From contig CM073569.1 of assembly GCA_037074615.1 (NCBI GenBank), positions 874,001 through 938,000 on the forward strand: DNA of 64,000 bases, in the 5' to 3' direction. The stretch is from Leucaena leucocephala (lineage: Eukaryota > Streptophyta > Magnoliopsida > Fabales > Fabaceae). Numbering within the stretch: position 1 is the first letter of the stretch; every line of letters starts with the position of its first letter. The notes below the pieces were generated by a model that ran no database searches, was not told the origin of the DNA, and was given only the letters and a program-made list of their open reading frames with translations. Of the stretch, positions 44,830 through 57,131 are shown in pieces. The position numbers were made by a program, and so were the translations under genes.

Positions 44830-44995
44830 GCAATCGTGCATTTTGTTGCGAGTCTATAACGGACCTGTTAAGGAAGTAGAGGGTACATAAGGGCTCTCTC
44901 GTGTATTCTCTTGATGGTTGAATGAAAGAATCTCTGGGTTCCCATTCTCCCTTAGGGCACTCAGTATCAGATTGGTATCAGAACCTTGTGTGTGT
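44830..44995 (+). mobile_element. LTR-retrotransposon remnant with primer-binding site
   Basis: The segment ends TATCAGATTGGTATCAGAAC. TGGTATCAGA(A/G)C is the primer-binding site complementary to the 3' end of initiator Met-tRNA, found directly after the 5' LTR of plant Copia-type elements. The preceding sequence (GGGCTCTCTCGTG, TTCTCTTGATG) fits an LTR 3' end. No gag or pol follows, so this is a fragment whose left limit is uncertain. Confidence 0.55.
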
Positions 44996-45426
44996 GGGTA
45001 TTTTTAACAGCTTCGTTTTGGATTGTGACATGAAATACTTTTTTTTATATAAAATTAAAGTTAAATAAAGCCAAATTATAAAAATGGTTCTAATTTGTTA
45101 TACGACCAAACTAGTGAGCGTAAGAATATTCTTTCCCGTATTTGAATAATCTTAAAATTATAATAAATAAATATTGATTCGCTCAATAAGAAAGTGTTTT
45201 TGTGATTATTTAAAAAATAAATAATAAAAATAAAAATAAAAAATTGATCCTTCTTTTTATCTAGAAATAAGAATGTAAAAAAAGTTAGGAAAAACATGAA
45301 GCCAAATGGACAACTGAGTCCTGTTAATAATCCGAAACCCCTAGCTGAGCTCCCACAGAGTAACGGCGAAGTTAAACGCCTCATTTCGTTCCGCACTCTC
45401 CGTCGTCGGAGTGAGCGGCTTCAGCT

Positions 45427-48400
45427 ATGGCGGAGAGGGGTGAGATCTCTGTTTTAACACTTGGTGGCAAGGGTTCGTCCCTCTCTTCCTCCTCACTCTA
45501 TGCCCTTGCCAGTGGTCGTACTCTGTTGCGCATTGATTCTTCTGCTCTCGATCGGCTTTCCTCCGGAAAGCGCCTTCCGCCGGTTTCCTGCAAGCACCAG
45601 ATTGTCTTCACTGAATTTCTCACCCTAGAGGATCGCAGGGCCTTCCTCGTTGTGCTTCTGAACAAGCTACTCCTTTCAAATGCCCCCGGCATCCGTGCTC
45701 TTCTTCCTGAACTCATTGCCGAGGCCCTGAATTCTAAGACCCAAAATTTGAAATTCGAGGAAGTCGATGTGACTGAGGACGAGATGTCCGTGCTGAAGAG
45801 TTCTTACTCTCCTCTGCTTGGGGTTTCTGCGATGTTGGATCACCAATCAGCGGCGTTATCTACGCTTGCGGATTTTGCTGCTGCTTTATCGTGTGAGGCG
45901 TCGAAGGCTGAGGTAACCGCATTCGATTTGATGGATTCTGGGGATGGGCATGTTTCTAAGGAGAAAGTTGGTGTCTGCAGTGATATGAAAGTTCTGCTTA
46001 ATGGGTCCAAGTCGGTGAGCAAGGTTAAGATTGAATCTGTTTCGAAAATTCCTGTAGTTCACGGAACTATGAGGGAGCAGGTGAAATCGGTGCATTCTAA
46101 AATGCGAGTGGAGTTGAATTCGGGTGCTGGGACAGAGGAAGGGGTAAGTGTTGTGCTGTTGGCATTGGCAGCAGCACTGAGAGACTTAGGTGAGTGTAGC
46201 TCGCTCCGTGTGAAAAATAATCTAGCTTCCATGGCTAGCAATGAGCTGAGCTCAAGTCTAGAAGGAATCTTTGCAAAGAAATGCCCCACTTCTTATAGTT
46301 TAGACGATAGAAGTAGGGGAGCTTTTGATTTGTATCTTAAAAAGGACTTTGGTAATTTTGTACATAAAGTGAAAATGCTGTTGGAAACAGTTTGGAACAT
46401 TGTGGCATGGGAAGTTGTAACAGCTTTTGCGGCACTTGAGCCTGTTGAACTTACTGAAAAGATTCAAGAACTCACTGAAAAAATTCAAGCTGTTGGGGCA
46501 AATGGAGATAACACAAAAGCGGAGAAGAAAAATGAGAAGAAGAAGAAGAAGGTCGTTTTAGGCAAAGGAAACAGTGTGATTCTACAATTAATTAAGGACA
46601 GGTTGCAGATTAAAAGAGATGGTGCTGTTGATATGTCGGGATTATTGGAGATATGGGTTGGTGATTTTCTATCACTGTTTGATATGAAGGATCCTGAATT
46701 TGATGTCTTTTTATCTAAAGTAAAGGACTTTATAGAAAGCAATGAAAGCAGAAGACTGCCCAAGATTCCTAAGGTAATCGTCTCAACTTATGATGAGCGT
46801 CATTCTAGTTTGTGTCAGATATTTCTGTTTTTAGCTGTCTAATTTCTTCACTTAGTTGATTTTATTGAACGGTTAACATGCACAAATCATTCCACTTTTT
46901 TATGGTGTTAGCTACAAGTAACGGATAGGTTTATTTGCTATTTCTGTTCCTAGATTGGGTAGGTTTTGGATTTTGATAATCTTATCATGAGCATATCAAT
47001 TTAATATCTAGGGGACTCGTGACTTTGCTAAAGAACAAATGACAGTAAGAAAGAAGGCCTTTTCTATAATAGAGGAAGTTTTTGAGAGGCATGGCGCTAC
47101 AGCCTTGGATACTCCTGTTTTTGAATTGCGAGAAACTCTCATGGGAAAGTATGGGGAAGACTCAAAGCTGATTTATGATCTTGCTGACCAGGTACGTGTG
47201 TGTTTATTGCTTGTTCATGTCTTGGCTTTCTAAATGTGGGCTTCCCATGCATTTCATTTAGTCCAAGAGATATGTTGTTCATGACTCATGAATATTTTGC
47301 TCTATTGACGACCCTTAAAATAAATCATTCACTTATACATTCCATTCAATAACTTACTTGAGTGTCGTTTTTGGTCTTCCTCTACACACCTCTTCATATT
47401 GCTTCAATTATAATGAAAAAAAGAAGGAATAATAAATTCCAGACATCCTGGTGAAAAATCTATAAATTTCACCAGAACTTGATGACAAGCTTGCAGAAGC
47501 CAACATTGAGATATCAAAAACAGAAAAAGGTGTGAAAACATGAACTTGAAAAATGAAGCATTTCAAGACTGAAAATGCTGTCTGCTAATTGTTGTGACAA
47601 GGATAAACGATACTTGCTCAAGTATTTTAAATTTGATTCCAGTTATGAGCCTGTAACTTTTGAATAGCTATTGGGATGATAAGATTTGTTATTCAAGTTA
47701 ATGTAGATGTCAGCTGTTCATTCTATAACTTTGCCCACAATTTAGAGACTCCGAAGAAAATCATAGCTTAGGTATGAATTGTAGAGTTAGTGAATCTGTC
47801 ATATCCGATGATTTGCAAAAATGTTGCCACAATGTTTTCCTAGTTCTTTTTTCCCCAACATAAAAAAAACGATATTGATGAGACGTGAGAATGATACAAA
47901 AAGCTATATAACAGAGGACAAGGCTTACTCTGTAAGTATAAGCTAATACAAAACAAACTTGATGGTTTGAGCAATTTTGAATAATGTTTGAATTATTTTT
48001 CCATGACAAAATTTTATTTGAACATTTGGATCTTATTAACTATGTTGTAATTGTACTTTGACAGGGTGGCGAGCTCTGTTCTTTGCGGTATGACTTAACT
48101 GTTCCGTTTGCTAGATATGTGGCCATGAATGGTCTAACATCTTTCAAAAGATACCAAATAGCCAAGGTCTACAGAAGGGACAACCCATCTAAGGGAAGAT
48201 ACCGAGAATTCTATCAATGTGACTTTGATATTGCTGGTCAGTTTGAGAAAATGGGTCCAGATTTTGAGGTTGTTAGAATTTTGACCGAACTGCTTGATGA
48301 GCTAGACATTGGAGACTATGAGGTGAAGACATATTTTCATATATTTTTTGCTTTCCTTTAGTTTGATAACTTCATGTCTAGACCTGTCTACCATTTCTTG

Positions 48401-50825
48401 TAAACTTCTATGTAATTGTTATTTCCTTACTTAGTTATTGATGTTAATGTGTTGTGCTTTTTGAGTTTCGTCTGGCAAGATTATGTAATAATGTGTTATG
48501 ACAGCAAAATATGCATTTGTATATTGATATTTTTCATTGTTAAATTTTTATGATTTTACAGATAAAGTTGAATCATCGAAAATTGCTGGATGGAATGATG
48601 GAAATTTGTGGAGTGCCAGCTGCAAAGTTTAGAACTATATGCTCAAGTATTGACAAATTAGACAAGCAGTCTTTTGATCAGATACGTAGAGAAATGGTGA
48701 GCACATAAGCATTTGCTTGTGTCTCTTTTCATTATATTAGAATATTACTAATTGATTGTAGCCAGCGCTTTTGGTATGTAATATGTTCCTTCTTTCAGTC
48801 GTTGAGAATGTTGCAGTCTATGCATTTTAAAATCTCTTTTAATTTATATCTTTATTTATTGGGAAACAGTTAATTAAAAGCATGGCACTAATGTTCAAGC
48901 TTTCAGTTCACGGTAGGTATTGGTTGATGAATTGTTTTAAAAGAATGAAGCTTGTTTTATGAAATTTCATTCGCAGGATTTAGATATCCGTACTAAGTAA
49001 TTCATTGTTTTCTTATTGGATATGCCTTTGCTATATTAGATTACTTGGTTGGCTTTACTTTTAGATATATGTCTGAAATTTTAATTTGAGCTGTTAGGGA
49101 TGATTATGTTACTGTCCAGTAACATGCTTGCTGATTTTTTTTTCTGTTTTATAACATGCGACGTACTATCATTTTGTAGGTGGAAGAAAAAGGAATATCT
49201 CCTGAGACGGCTGACAAAATTGGAACTTTTGTTAAGGAAAAGGGACCTCCTTTGGCATTGTTATCTCAATTTAAACAAGAGGGTAGTACTTTCTTGGAAC
49301 ATGCCGGATCTGTTGATGCATTAAATGACCTGGAAATTTTATTCAAGGCTCTGGATAAATCGAAACGCATTGGTAAAGTTGTTTTTGACTTGAGTCTTGC
49401 CAGAGGTCTTGATTATTATACTGGTGTCATATTCGAAGCTGTTTTCAAGGGTGGTGCACAGGTAAATTCTGACGTCTTATCTTTAGTATTACTTGTTCCA
49501 TCATATATGTATCACAAGTTAAAGGTTTTGCTAGATAAATTGATAACTAGTGATTGGATCCTTCATGTTACTCAATTAAACATGATAAAAGAAATGAAGG
49601 ATACGAAGATAGCTGTTTATGTTAGAACAAGGGAGTAAAGCCTTCATACTCGTTGGCAAAAAGGTTATAGTATTTTTGGAATTCATTTCTAAAGTTTCAA
49701 TTAAAAGATTCCTTTTGCCTTATTTTCTCACTTCTTTTTTAAGGTATAATGAGAGAACCTCTTTCCCTTTAATTGGTCGCTGTATGATTAGAATGCAATG
49801 CAATAAATCCATCATGGCACGGTGGCAGTAATAGCATCATAATGCAACTAAAGATGTTTTTATTTAGTAAATTTGATATTCAGCACCAAAATTAAATATA
49901 GTAATTCTGCAATCCTGAAAAGGAAGTACGTGAGTGAAAGGAAGCCCCATGATTTAAGAACGGGGGGCTTTCTTTAACTGATGGTATGATATGCACACAC
50001 ATGCACACATATATGTCTTACCTTGTATGTAGGATGGATGTAAGTGTACAAATCTCTGTGCCCAGGTTGGTTCTATTGCTGCTGGTGGTCGATATGATAA
50101 CCTGATAGGGATGTTTGGATCCAAGCAAGTTCCAGCAGTTGGTGTCAGTCTTGGAATTGAGAGAGTATTTGCTATAATGGAGCAACTTCAGAAAGATCGG
50201 AACCAGGTAATTGTAATGCTTGTTTCGTTTGCTACCTGTAATCAACTACCCACTTGATTGTTGTGAGGACCAAATTCCAGTTGAGCCCCGATTTGCTGGA
50301 AAGATCAGTCAATTATGTTTTATGAAATATTATGGTTTTGAACGCTTTGAAATATTTGAATTCAAGCAAGATTGTATGTGGAATTAATAAAATGAATGGT
50401 CAACCACCTAATGTTTTATTTGCCCGCACCTAACTACCTATCAAGCTTACAATTTCTTAAGCACTTATGACCCACTTTCGTGTAATATTTTCTTTTTTTG
50501 GTTTGTTGATTGGTGCATTTGTTAGATGCCTCGAGCAAACAAAACTGAAGTCCTAGTGAGCATATTAGGGGACGACCTAACACTTGCTTCAGAGCTGGTA
50601 AGTGAGTTATGGGATGTTGGGATCAAAGCAGAATTCTTGGTCAATAAAAGACCAATGAAGCACATTGACCGTGCCAGAGAATCTAGGATCCCTTGGATGG
50701 TCCTGGTGGGCGAGCGAGAATTGAGTAAAGGTGTTTTGAATCTGAAAGACGTTGAAGCATCTAAAGAAATGGAGATCTCCAGAGATCAGATTGTTGATGA
50801 GCTTCGAAAACGGTTAAACGCATGA
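45427..50825 (+). CDS. Histidyl-tRNA synthetase, cytosolic, with long N-terminal extension
   Basis: Class II aminoacyl-tRNA synthetase that charges tRNA-His. Exons 45427-46773, 47012-47191, 48065-48322, 48562-48696, 49180-49461, 50066-50206 and 50526-50825 join in frame to 880 residues, close to the Arabidopsis cytosolic enzyme. The single large first exon codes residues 1-449, a plant extension. The catalytic core begins around GTRDFAKEQMTVRK and has ALDTPVFELRETLMGKYGE, the class II motif 2 RYREFYQCDFDI (about 552-564), the HisRS signature ARGLDYYTG (about 714) and motif 3 GVSLGIERVF (about 759). The anticodon-binding domain is residues 782-880. The extension has a Lys-rich stretch near 365-375 and a doubled LTEKIQ. 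Residues about 5-170 resemble aromatic amino-acid ammonia-lyases. No presequence is obvious, which supports a cytosolic location. Confidence 0.95.
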
Positions 50826-51128
50826 GTCTCATGATCAACACGAGCTAACTTAAAAGTTTGAGTTTGTTTGATTATTCTCAGTGGTTAAGTGTCATGTTTC
50901 ATTGAACTGGGGAGGTATAGGTATAGCTGTGGCGTATTTCTTTCAGAATTATTTACCAAAGAAATAACTTGCAGATTTCGATTAGTTATTTTGCGATTGT
51001 AATGTAATTTTTGTTGAGTCCATATTTTAAACTTTTGATAATGGCTTAAGCTGAAGCTCGCCCTTTATCTGACAGCATGATCAATTTTCTGCAGTCTTGA
51101 GCTATCACGCGCGCGCATATTTTTTCTT

Positions 51129-51272
51129 ACATTTGGATGATGTTCGATTCATGGGCCTCATAGTTACTGTGGAAACAAGCGTGTTTGTGACACGTGCGCG
51201 CACGCCCTCATCTGGGAAACATTTGGGTGATTTTTATTCTGTGGCCTCATAATTTCTGTGCTCCCAATCATG
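51129..51272. repeat. Imperfect tandem repeat, two units about 88 bases apart
   Basis: ACATTTGGATGATGTTCGAT followed by GGGCCTCATAGTTACTGTG (51129-51186) is echoed by ACATTTGGGTGATTTTTATT followed by TGGCCTCATAATTTCTGTG (51217-51272). A GTGCGCGCACGC block lies between them. Confidence 0.65.
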
Positions 51273-51851
51273 TTTACGAGATTTTTGGTAAAAAGATGTG
51301 TGAAAAAAAAAGTAGTAGTAGTAGTAATAATAATAATAAATATTTTTCTTATTGGATATGTCAAACCCGAGGTTCGCTATTTGGATTTAAAATTCTATTC
51401 GACAGACGATGAGTGTCAGGAACTTTAGAAAAAACGATTTTGAGAAAAAGATTGTAACAGGGAAAATGAATGAGGGAGGAAAGATAAAAAAGAGAAATAA
51501 TATACAAAACGTGATCATGGATTCATAGTTTTATAATGATTAAATGCTAAGAAAAGTACAAAAACTGGATGTATCTTCTATATTTAACCTTTTTCCGTGT
51601 ATCAAAAAAAAAAATCTTCTATACTTAACAAGTTACTTTTTTAATTAAATTTTGTTTATATATGCAAACATCTGTATTTAACTTTTATGGCCTACTATAT
51701 AGATCATCCTGTTAACATGAATTTAAAATGCCATATTAGACAAAGTACTCAGTGTGATACACGTTTGAAGTGGTTCAACAAACCCACAACTAAGAACATT
51801 AAAAAATGATTAAACAATTAATTAAAATGATATGAAGGAATCAATCCATCA

Positions 51852-52798
51852 AATGTATATAGGAGAATTAGAATAAATGACCTGTAGTCAATTATATTTA
51901 TTGAAAATTATTGTAAAAATTGTAATTATTCAGAAGGACTGGATATTAAAATAAAAAAATTTAAATTACTAAAATTGTTCCTTACTAAAATTCTCTATAT
52001 TTTCTCCCACATTCTATTTTTAAAATTACTATGAAATTTTAACATTCAATAAATTAAATAAAATTTATCTCCATATTTTGCAACTTACATAGATATCAAT
52101 TGAAAAAAAAATACAAAGATTGTTTAATTTAATCAAAATTATAATTTTATTTTTAAAATTGACAAACTTTAAAAAAACATGAGATCTTTTATAATTTATC
52201 ATATATGTTAAATAAATATTATATATGTCTAGAAAATTAAAAAATTCGTAGCTTTAAACCATTTAAAAGAAGTTTAGATAATTTATTTTTATTTTGGAAT
52301 AAATTTGTGAGTTTTAAAAATAAAAAATCCATATAATATAAATATAATTTATTAAAATTTAAATAATCTATTATATTTTTTATGCCAGAGTGATAGTCAT
52401 GATTGTAAGCCGAAAAAAAAATTGTCAACAAAAACTTGGATATAATCAGTAAAATCTATAATGTATTAAGTGATATATTGAAAATGTGATTATGTGAATG
52501 CTAGTGGAAAATAATAGTTAAAAGAAAAGTTCCTGTCATGAATGTAGAATTGTGGATGATTTCGGGGGGTTTTAATTTTAATAAAAAATAATTTTCATAT
52601 TAATTTTAAAATAGAATGTGGGAGAGATTGAAAGAGATAATTGGTAAAGGATAATTTAGTAATTGTAAAATTTTATTTTTATATTTAATCTTTTTAAATA
52701 ATTATAACTTTTGCAGTCATAATTATAAATTTTACAGTACTTTCTAATAAATATTATTTACTATAAATCAATAATCCTAATTCTCCCAATATATATCA
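51852..52798. mobile_element. AT-rich element with long inverted ends, non-autonomous
   Basis: The left end TATATAGGAGAATTAGAATA pairs with the right end ATCCTAATTCTCCCAATATA. Further in, TGTAAAAATTGTAATTATTC pairs with ATAATTATAAATTTTACAG, and CCCACATTCTATTTTTAAAA with TTTTAAAATAGAATGTGGG. The arms cover about 200 bases each with gaps. No protein. The family could not be assigned, and no clear target-site duplication was identified. Confidence 0.65.
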
Positions 52799-53249
52799 TA
52801 AAATTTTTAGCGAGTTATTTTATTTATTTATATTTATACTTAATAAATAATAGGACTCATCTTTAGACTTCCCCTAATGTGCTATTTTAATGAGTATATT
52901 TTCTTCAATAAAAGTAATATATGATGGAGATGATATAAAAAATTATATATTATGTAATGTGTATATAAATTATAATAAAATAATTTGTTATTAAGATGTT
53001 ATACAAATTTAATAAGCATATTCATTATTATTGGCAGAGGCGACAGAGTCCACAAGAACAACGGGAGACCGGCTGTAGAGAATAATCCGCAACCGATCTC
53101 CTCCTTTTATCTTGTAAACTGTACAGTCTTCCTCACAGTAGTTGGACGCTGTTGTCATTGTTAGGACCCTTTTTCCCCGAAAGCTTGTGCCGTACTCTCT
53201 CCACAACTTCAAAACCCTAATCGTGCGACTCTCCTAAGCCTCCATCAAA

Positions 53250-55821
53250 ATGGGTTCCGAAGGATCCGCGGTTGTTGGTGAGTATTGGACACCCAGATAT
53301 CTCAACATCTCTTCTCCATTGTTTTTCACTTTTGGATTCTCGACATCCATCCAGAAATTGGGTTGAAGTTCGTCTACAATTTTGTCGTCAAGTCATTACC
53401 TAATTATGAAGAATTACTGTGTTTTTGCTTGTTGTTGCTACTTTCTAAAATTCTTAATGCACTTTGCTTGTTTGTGAAGTCCTGCGCGTGTGCTTTTTTT
53501 GAACTTGGGGCTGTTGATTAGGAGATTAATAATTTGCATTTATTTCTACGATTTTTCATAATTGCTTGCCCTACCATCTGTGGGTGCACTTCTTTAATTC
53601 AATTCTTACTATGTTTGAACCATATTTCGGTATATTGCTCAACTAGTTTTGAATTATGCCTGAGCCGAATTGGAATAGTTTTGTTTTATGCCAAAATCAC
53701 ATCTGGTCAAATACTTTGTGCATATTTGTTGATGGATCGTGGTGCATTGTTACGTACAGAGCCATGGTGATCGTACTTGACGACATTGGAGTATGGCATA
53801 CATTATTATATAATTCAGAAGAAACATAAATGATACAGAAAATAGAGCACATGCATGGACGTGCAGAGTCAGAGTAGATGTGTGAAGTCATTTATTTTGC
53901 TGCTAGAACTGGACTCAAGTTTTATAAGTTATCCAGAGGGAATTCTGTTCGTAGGTGGGAAAGCGTTTAGCTTGTGGATGATTATCATCCCCTGTTTGCC
54001 CCCTTTTCTAATTCCTAATTAACAGCTTTGTCACATATCATGTATGGCTTCCCTTGCTTCTTATAAATCAAGATTTCTCTGCTACTGTTCTCAGTAGAGT
54101 TTGTAGGTTGGATCCTAGTTTTCAAATATTTGTTGGTAAATATCTCTCTGGGAAATTGATTTGGTATTTTCTCGTATACATGCTAAGGTCAACATGTAGT
54201 CCTTCTCTTTTAGCATACAGCCCCATGTGGCCACTCCCTCTTTTCTAGAATGAGTGCTGTGATCTGCAAGCTGTTATATATATACACTGTTTGTTGATGT
54301 TGATAACCTTTGTGCTTTGTTGGTTAATGTCTACAGAGTGTTGACATCTGAGTAGACATCTGCCTGTAGTTTCATTTCTTTAGCTATACTTGCAGTCACC
54401 TACAAATGACAAACCCACATTTCCTAAGACTAGCCTTGGACATATGAACTTTCCTTAAGAAAGAAGGATTGAATTGAATACTTTGCATTTCTCCAAAACT
54501 TTTCAGTGAGAAATATATTCCACTTTATGGCTAAAATGAAGAACTTGTAACTTGGACATCTCTGTCTTGATTGAGTTTGCTATATATTTTCACATGGTTT
54601 TTCAGTCTCTCCAACACCCCCCTCCCCCCCAAAAAAAAAAAGAAATACCTGGTTTTTGAACCATGCATGTTAACTTTTAATGAATGCGTAATTAACACTT
54701 AGCTTTTTTGGTGCATGCAGTACCCAGGAGTTTCAGGTTATTGGAAGAGCTTGAAAGAGGTGAAAAGGGAATCAGTGATGGAACTGTCAGCTATGGCATG
54801 GATGATGCTGACGATATATACATGCAGTCATGGACAGGGACAATTATAGGCCCCCCTGGTGTAAGCTAATATACATGTTATTAGTGTTGTAATGTTTTTA
54901 TTGTATGTTTGTGAATATGTTTCTCAATCCCTTCTCTACGGTCCCAAACCAAGCCTCCCTTGCCCACTTCTGTTACAAAATAAATAGTTCTGAATTTCAG
55001 TTGGTGGCATTTAGATTCCTATATACCAATTTATGGTGTTCGACAAGATCATTATTAGATGGTAAATATTGCTCAAGTAATTTTTGAATGTGAGACCATG
55101 TTACCTGTAGGGTTGAATCATTGGATAAATTCAGTTATAAATTATCATTGCTATAATATTTTTTATTTGCAAATGAATTCTTGTGTTGCCCGATTCCTAG
55201 AGAGCCAGTGATTAGCTGCATTTTTCCTTTCTTTGATTCTACGGTGATTAACATTTCCCCCCTTTATTTCTAAGGAAATTTAGTTTCATCCAACGATATA
55301 TTGATTTTGTGTCTTTCCCCTGTCTATATTATTTTTTACTAGACTGTTCATGAAGGGCGTATCTACCAGTTGAAATTGTTCTGTGGCAAGGATTATCCAG
55401 ACAATCCACCATCTGTAAGATTTCAAACAAGGATTAACATGACTTGTGTCAACCAAGATACCGGAGTGGTAGGTGACATTTTTGTAAGGGCTTCCAACAC
55501 CATGATGTGCATGATACTGAACTAATGACTAGCTGAATAACCAGGTTGAGCCACATCTGTTTCCCATGCTGGCTAATTGGCAGCGAGAGCATACAATGGA
55601 AGACATTCTGATGCAATTGAAGAAGGAAATGCTGTCTCCTCAAAATCGGAAGCTAGCTCAGCCTCCTGAAGGTCAGCGAAACTAGTTCATCTTTGTTGAT
55701 TTTATATTAGCCTGATAACTGGTGGATGAAGTTGAATGATCCTTCATGTCATATGCTTCTAGGTAACGAAGATGGCAGGATTGATCAAAAGGGGCTGCTG
55801 CTCAAATGTTGTATCGTGTAA
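53250..55821 (+). CDS. UEV1: Ubiquitin-conjugating enzyme E2 variant, UEV1A/B type, with C-terminal CaaX
   Basis: Catalytically inactive E2 fold that pairs with UBC13 to build Lys63-linked ubiquitin chains in DNA-damage tolerance and signalling. Exons 53250-53277, 54721-54860, 55343-55468, 55545-55671 and 55763-55821 give 159 residues. The reading is MGSEGSAVVVPRSFRLLEEL, then GEKGISDGTVSYGMDDADD, WTGTIIGPPGTVHEGRIY, LFCGKDYPDNPPSVRF, NWQREHTMEDILMQLKKEM and QNRKLAQPPEGNEDGR, ending LLLKCCIV. The E2 HPN motif and active-site Cys are absent, as expected for UEVs. The terminal CCIV fits a prenylation (CaaX) box, as in Arabidopsis UEV1A/UEV1B and unlike UEV1C/D. The caleosin gene follows 1.3 kb downstream on the same strand. 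Intron 1 is long (1.44 kb). Confidence 0.95.
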
Positions 55822-57063
55822 TTCGGGTGAGAATCCAAGAACAATAACAATACTAATAATGTAAATAATCATATCCAATAGATAATCTGAGTTCACGGGG
55901 GATGCATTTATAAATGTAATTACAAGCCATTTGCCAATGCAACCGGGAGCAATTTAAGGGATTGTGACCATCTTATCCTTGAATTTTCATTGGACGTTGT
56001 ACTTTTGGTGTGGCAGCTTAAGACCCTTTTTATAATGTATTATTCACACTCATGGTGCGAGTCCAATTCGGCACCAAGTGTCTTGGTCATGTTACATTTT
56101 TGTTTTTTTAACTATAATGTGAATGGTGGTATCATTTGTTTATGCAAAAATAAAATCATCGGATTAGATATTACATGTTTGGCAGAGCCTTGTATTTGAT
56201 TCATACACTACAAGTTAACCAATTAAGGGAAAATTCTAAACAACACAAAGCGAGCACGAAAGAATATGTCATGTCTCTCCACGTATTACTTTATTCTCCC
56301 TCTCATCTCATTTTCTTTCTCTTCAAATGTTACGCATTTTTCATTTATGGATTCGCCGCGTTCACCTAGAGATTGATATAAAGTGAGATGATCTATATTT
56401 ACTACTTTATCTATACAATATTATATATATATATTATTCTCGTGGGCATAAAAAGATTTAGGTTGATTTTCCCGACTTTCATTCCGTAAGGAATTCTAAG
56501 AAATTAATTTCCGTTGTGCGTAACGCCTAATGTTTTTCCTATTTCGTCACCTGACTCATTTAACATGAATTGGTTAGCTTCTTGGATTTGGAAAAGGGGA
56601 TATTTTATATATAGCAAGTGAGTGTTTGACATCAACTTGCAACTGAGTATGAAAGGCATTATTAATTATAGGTTACCATGGGAATGGATTTTACTATGCT
56701 GTAATCTATCGCGTTGCCTCAAAATAGCCCCTAATTTCGTCTTGGTTACCAAAAACAAAATAGCCCTAATTGTTTGCAAAAGTAATCACTGTGTACATCA
56801 GTATAAAGAAATGAATAAGTCTCACTCACGTTTCCTACTCTCTTTTTTTGTATAAAAAAATTTAGATACATTTGGTATCATTCCCTCATACCTATGACTT
56901 AGAGAGGGCTTATAAGAGACTTACAATATCGCTTACTAAAAGAGTTATCACGATAACAACGAAAATTAAACTCACGTTCTTATAAGATACAAGTTTATTC
57001 CTTATCCAATTCTCATTGGCTCATCCTTGCATACTTGAATGCAAAAGTTAACATCTTCCTTCT
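55822..57063. other. UEV1 3' flank and caleosin promoter region
   Basis: No gene recognised. The caleosin-proximal part has several ACGT-core words (CACGTATT at about 56280, CTCACGTTT at about 56826), which could be ABA-response elements; this is suggestive only. Confidence 0.45.
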
Positions 57064-57072
57064 CTATAAATA
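57064..57072 (+). promoter_or_regulatory. TATA box of the caleosin gene
   Basis: CTATAAATA, about 68 bases upstream of the start codon, implying a short 5' UTR of roughly 35-40 bases. Confidence 0.65.
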
Positions 57073-57131
57073 CGTCCACTCTTTCTTCTCTTCCTTCACG
57101 AATCACTTCCTTCCCTACTTTCTCATCAGCC

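Larger units (their letters stand above)
50826..53249. other. Intergenic with a tandem repeat and a TIR element
   Basis: HisRS 3' UTR, a two-unit tandem repeat (51129-51272), a (GTA)n/(ATA)n run at about 51312-51342, and a long AT-rich inverted-repeat element (51852-52798). The last 200 bases are UEV1 promoter and 5' UTR. No gene recognised. Confidence 0.5.

Noticed and set aside
47039..49831. Several separate plus-strand frames starting inside HisRS
   Set aside because: They are parts of HisRS exons extended into introns, not independent genes.
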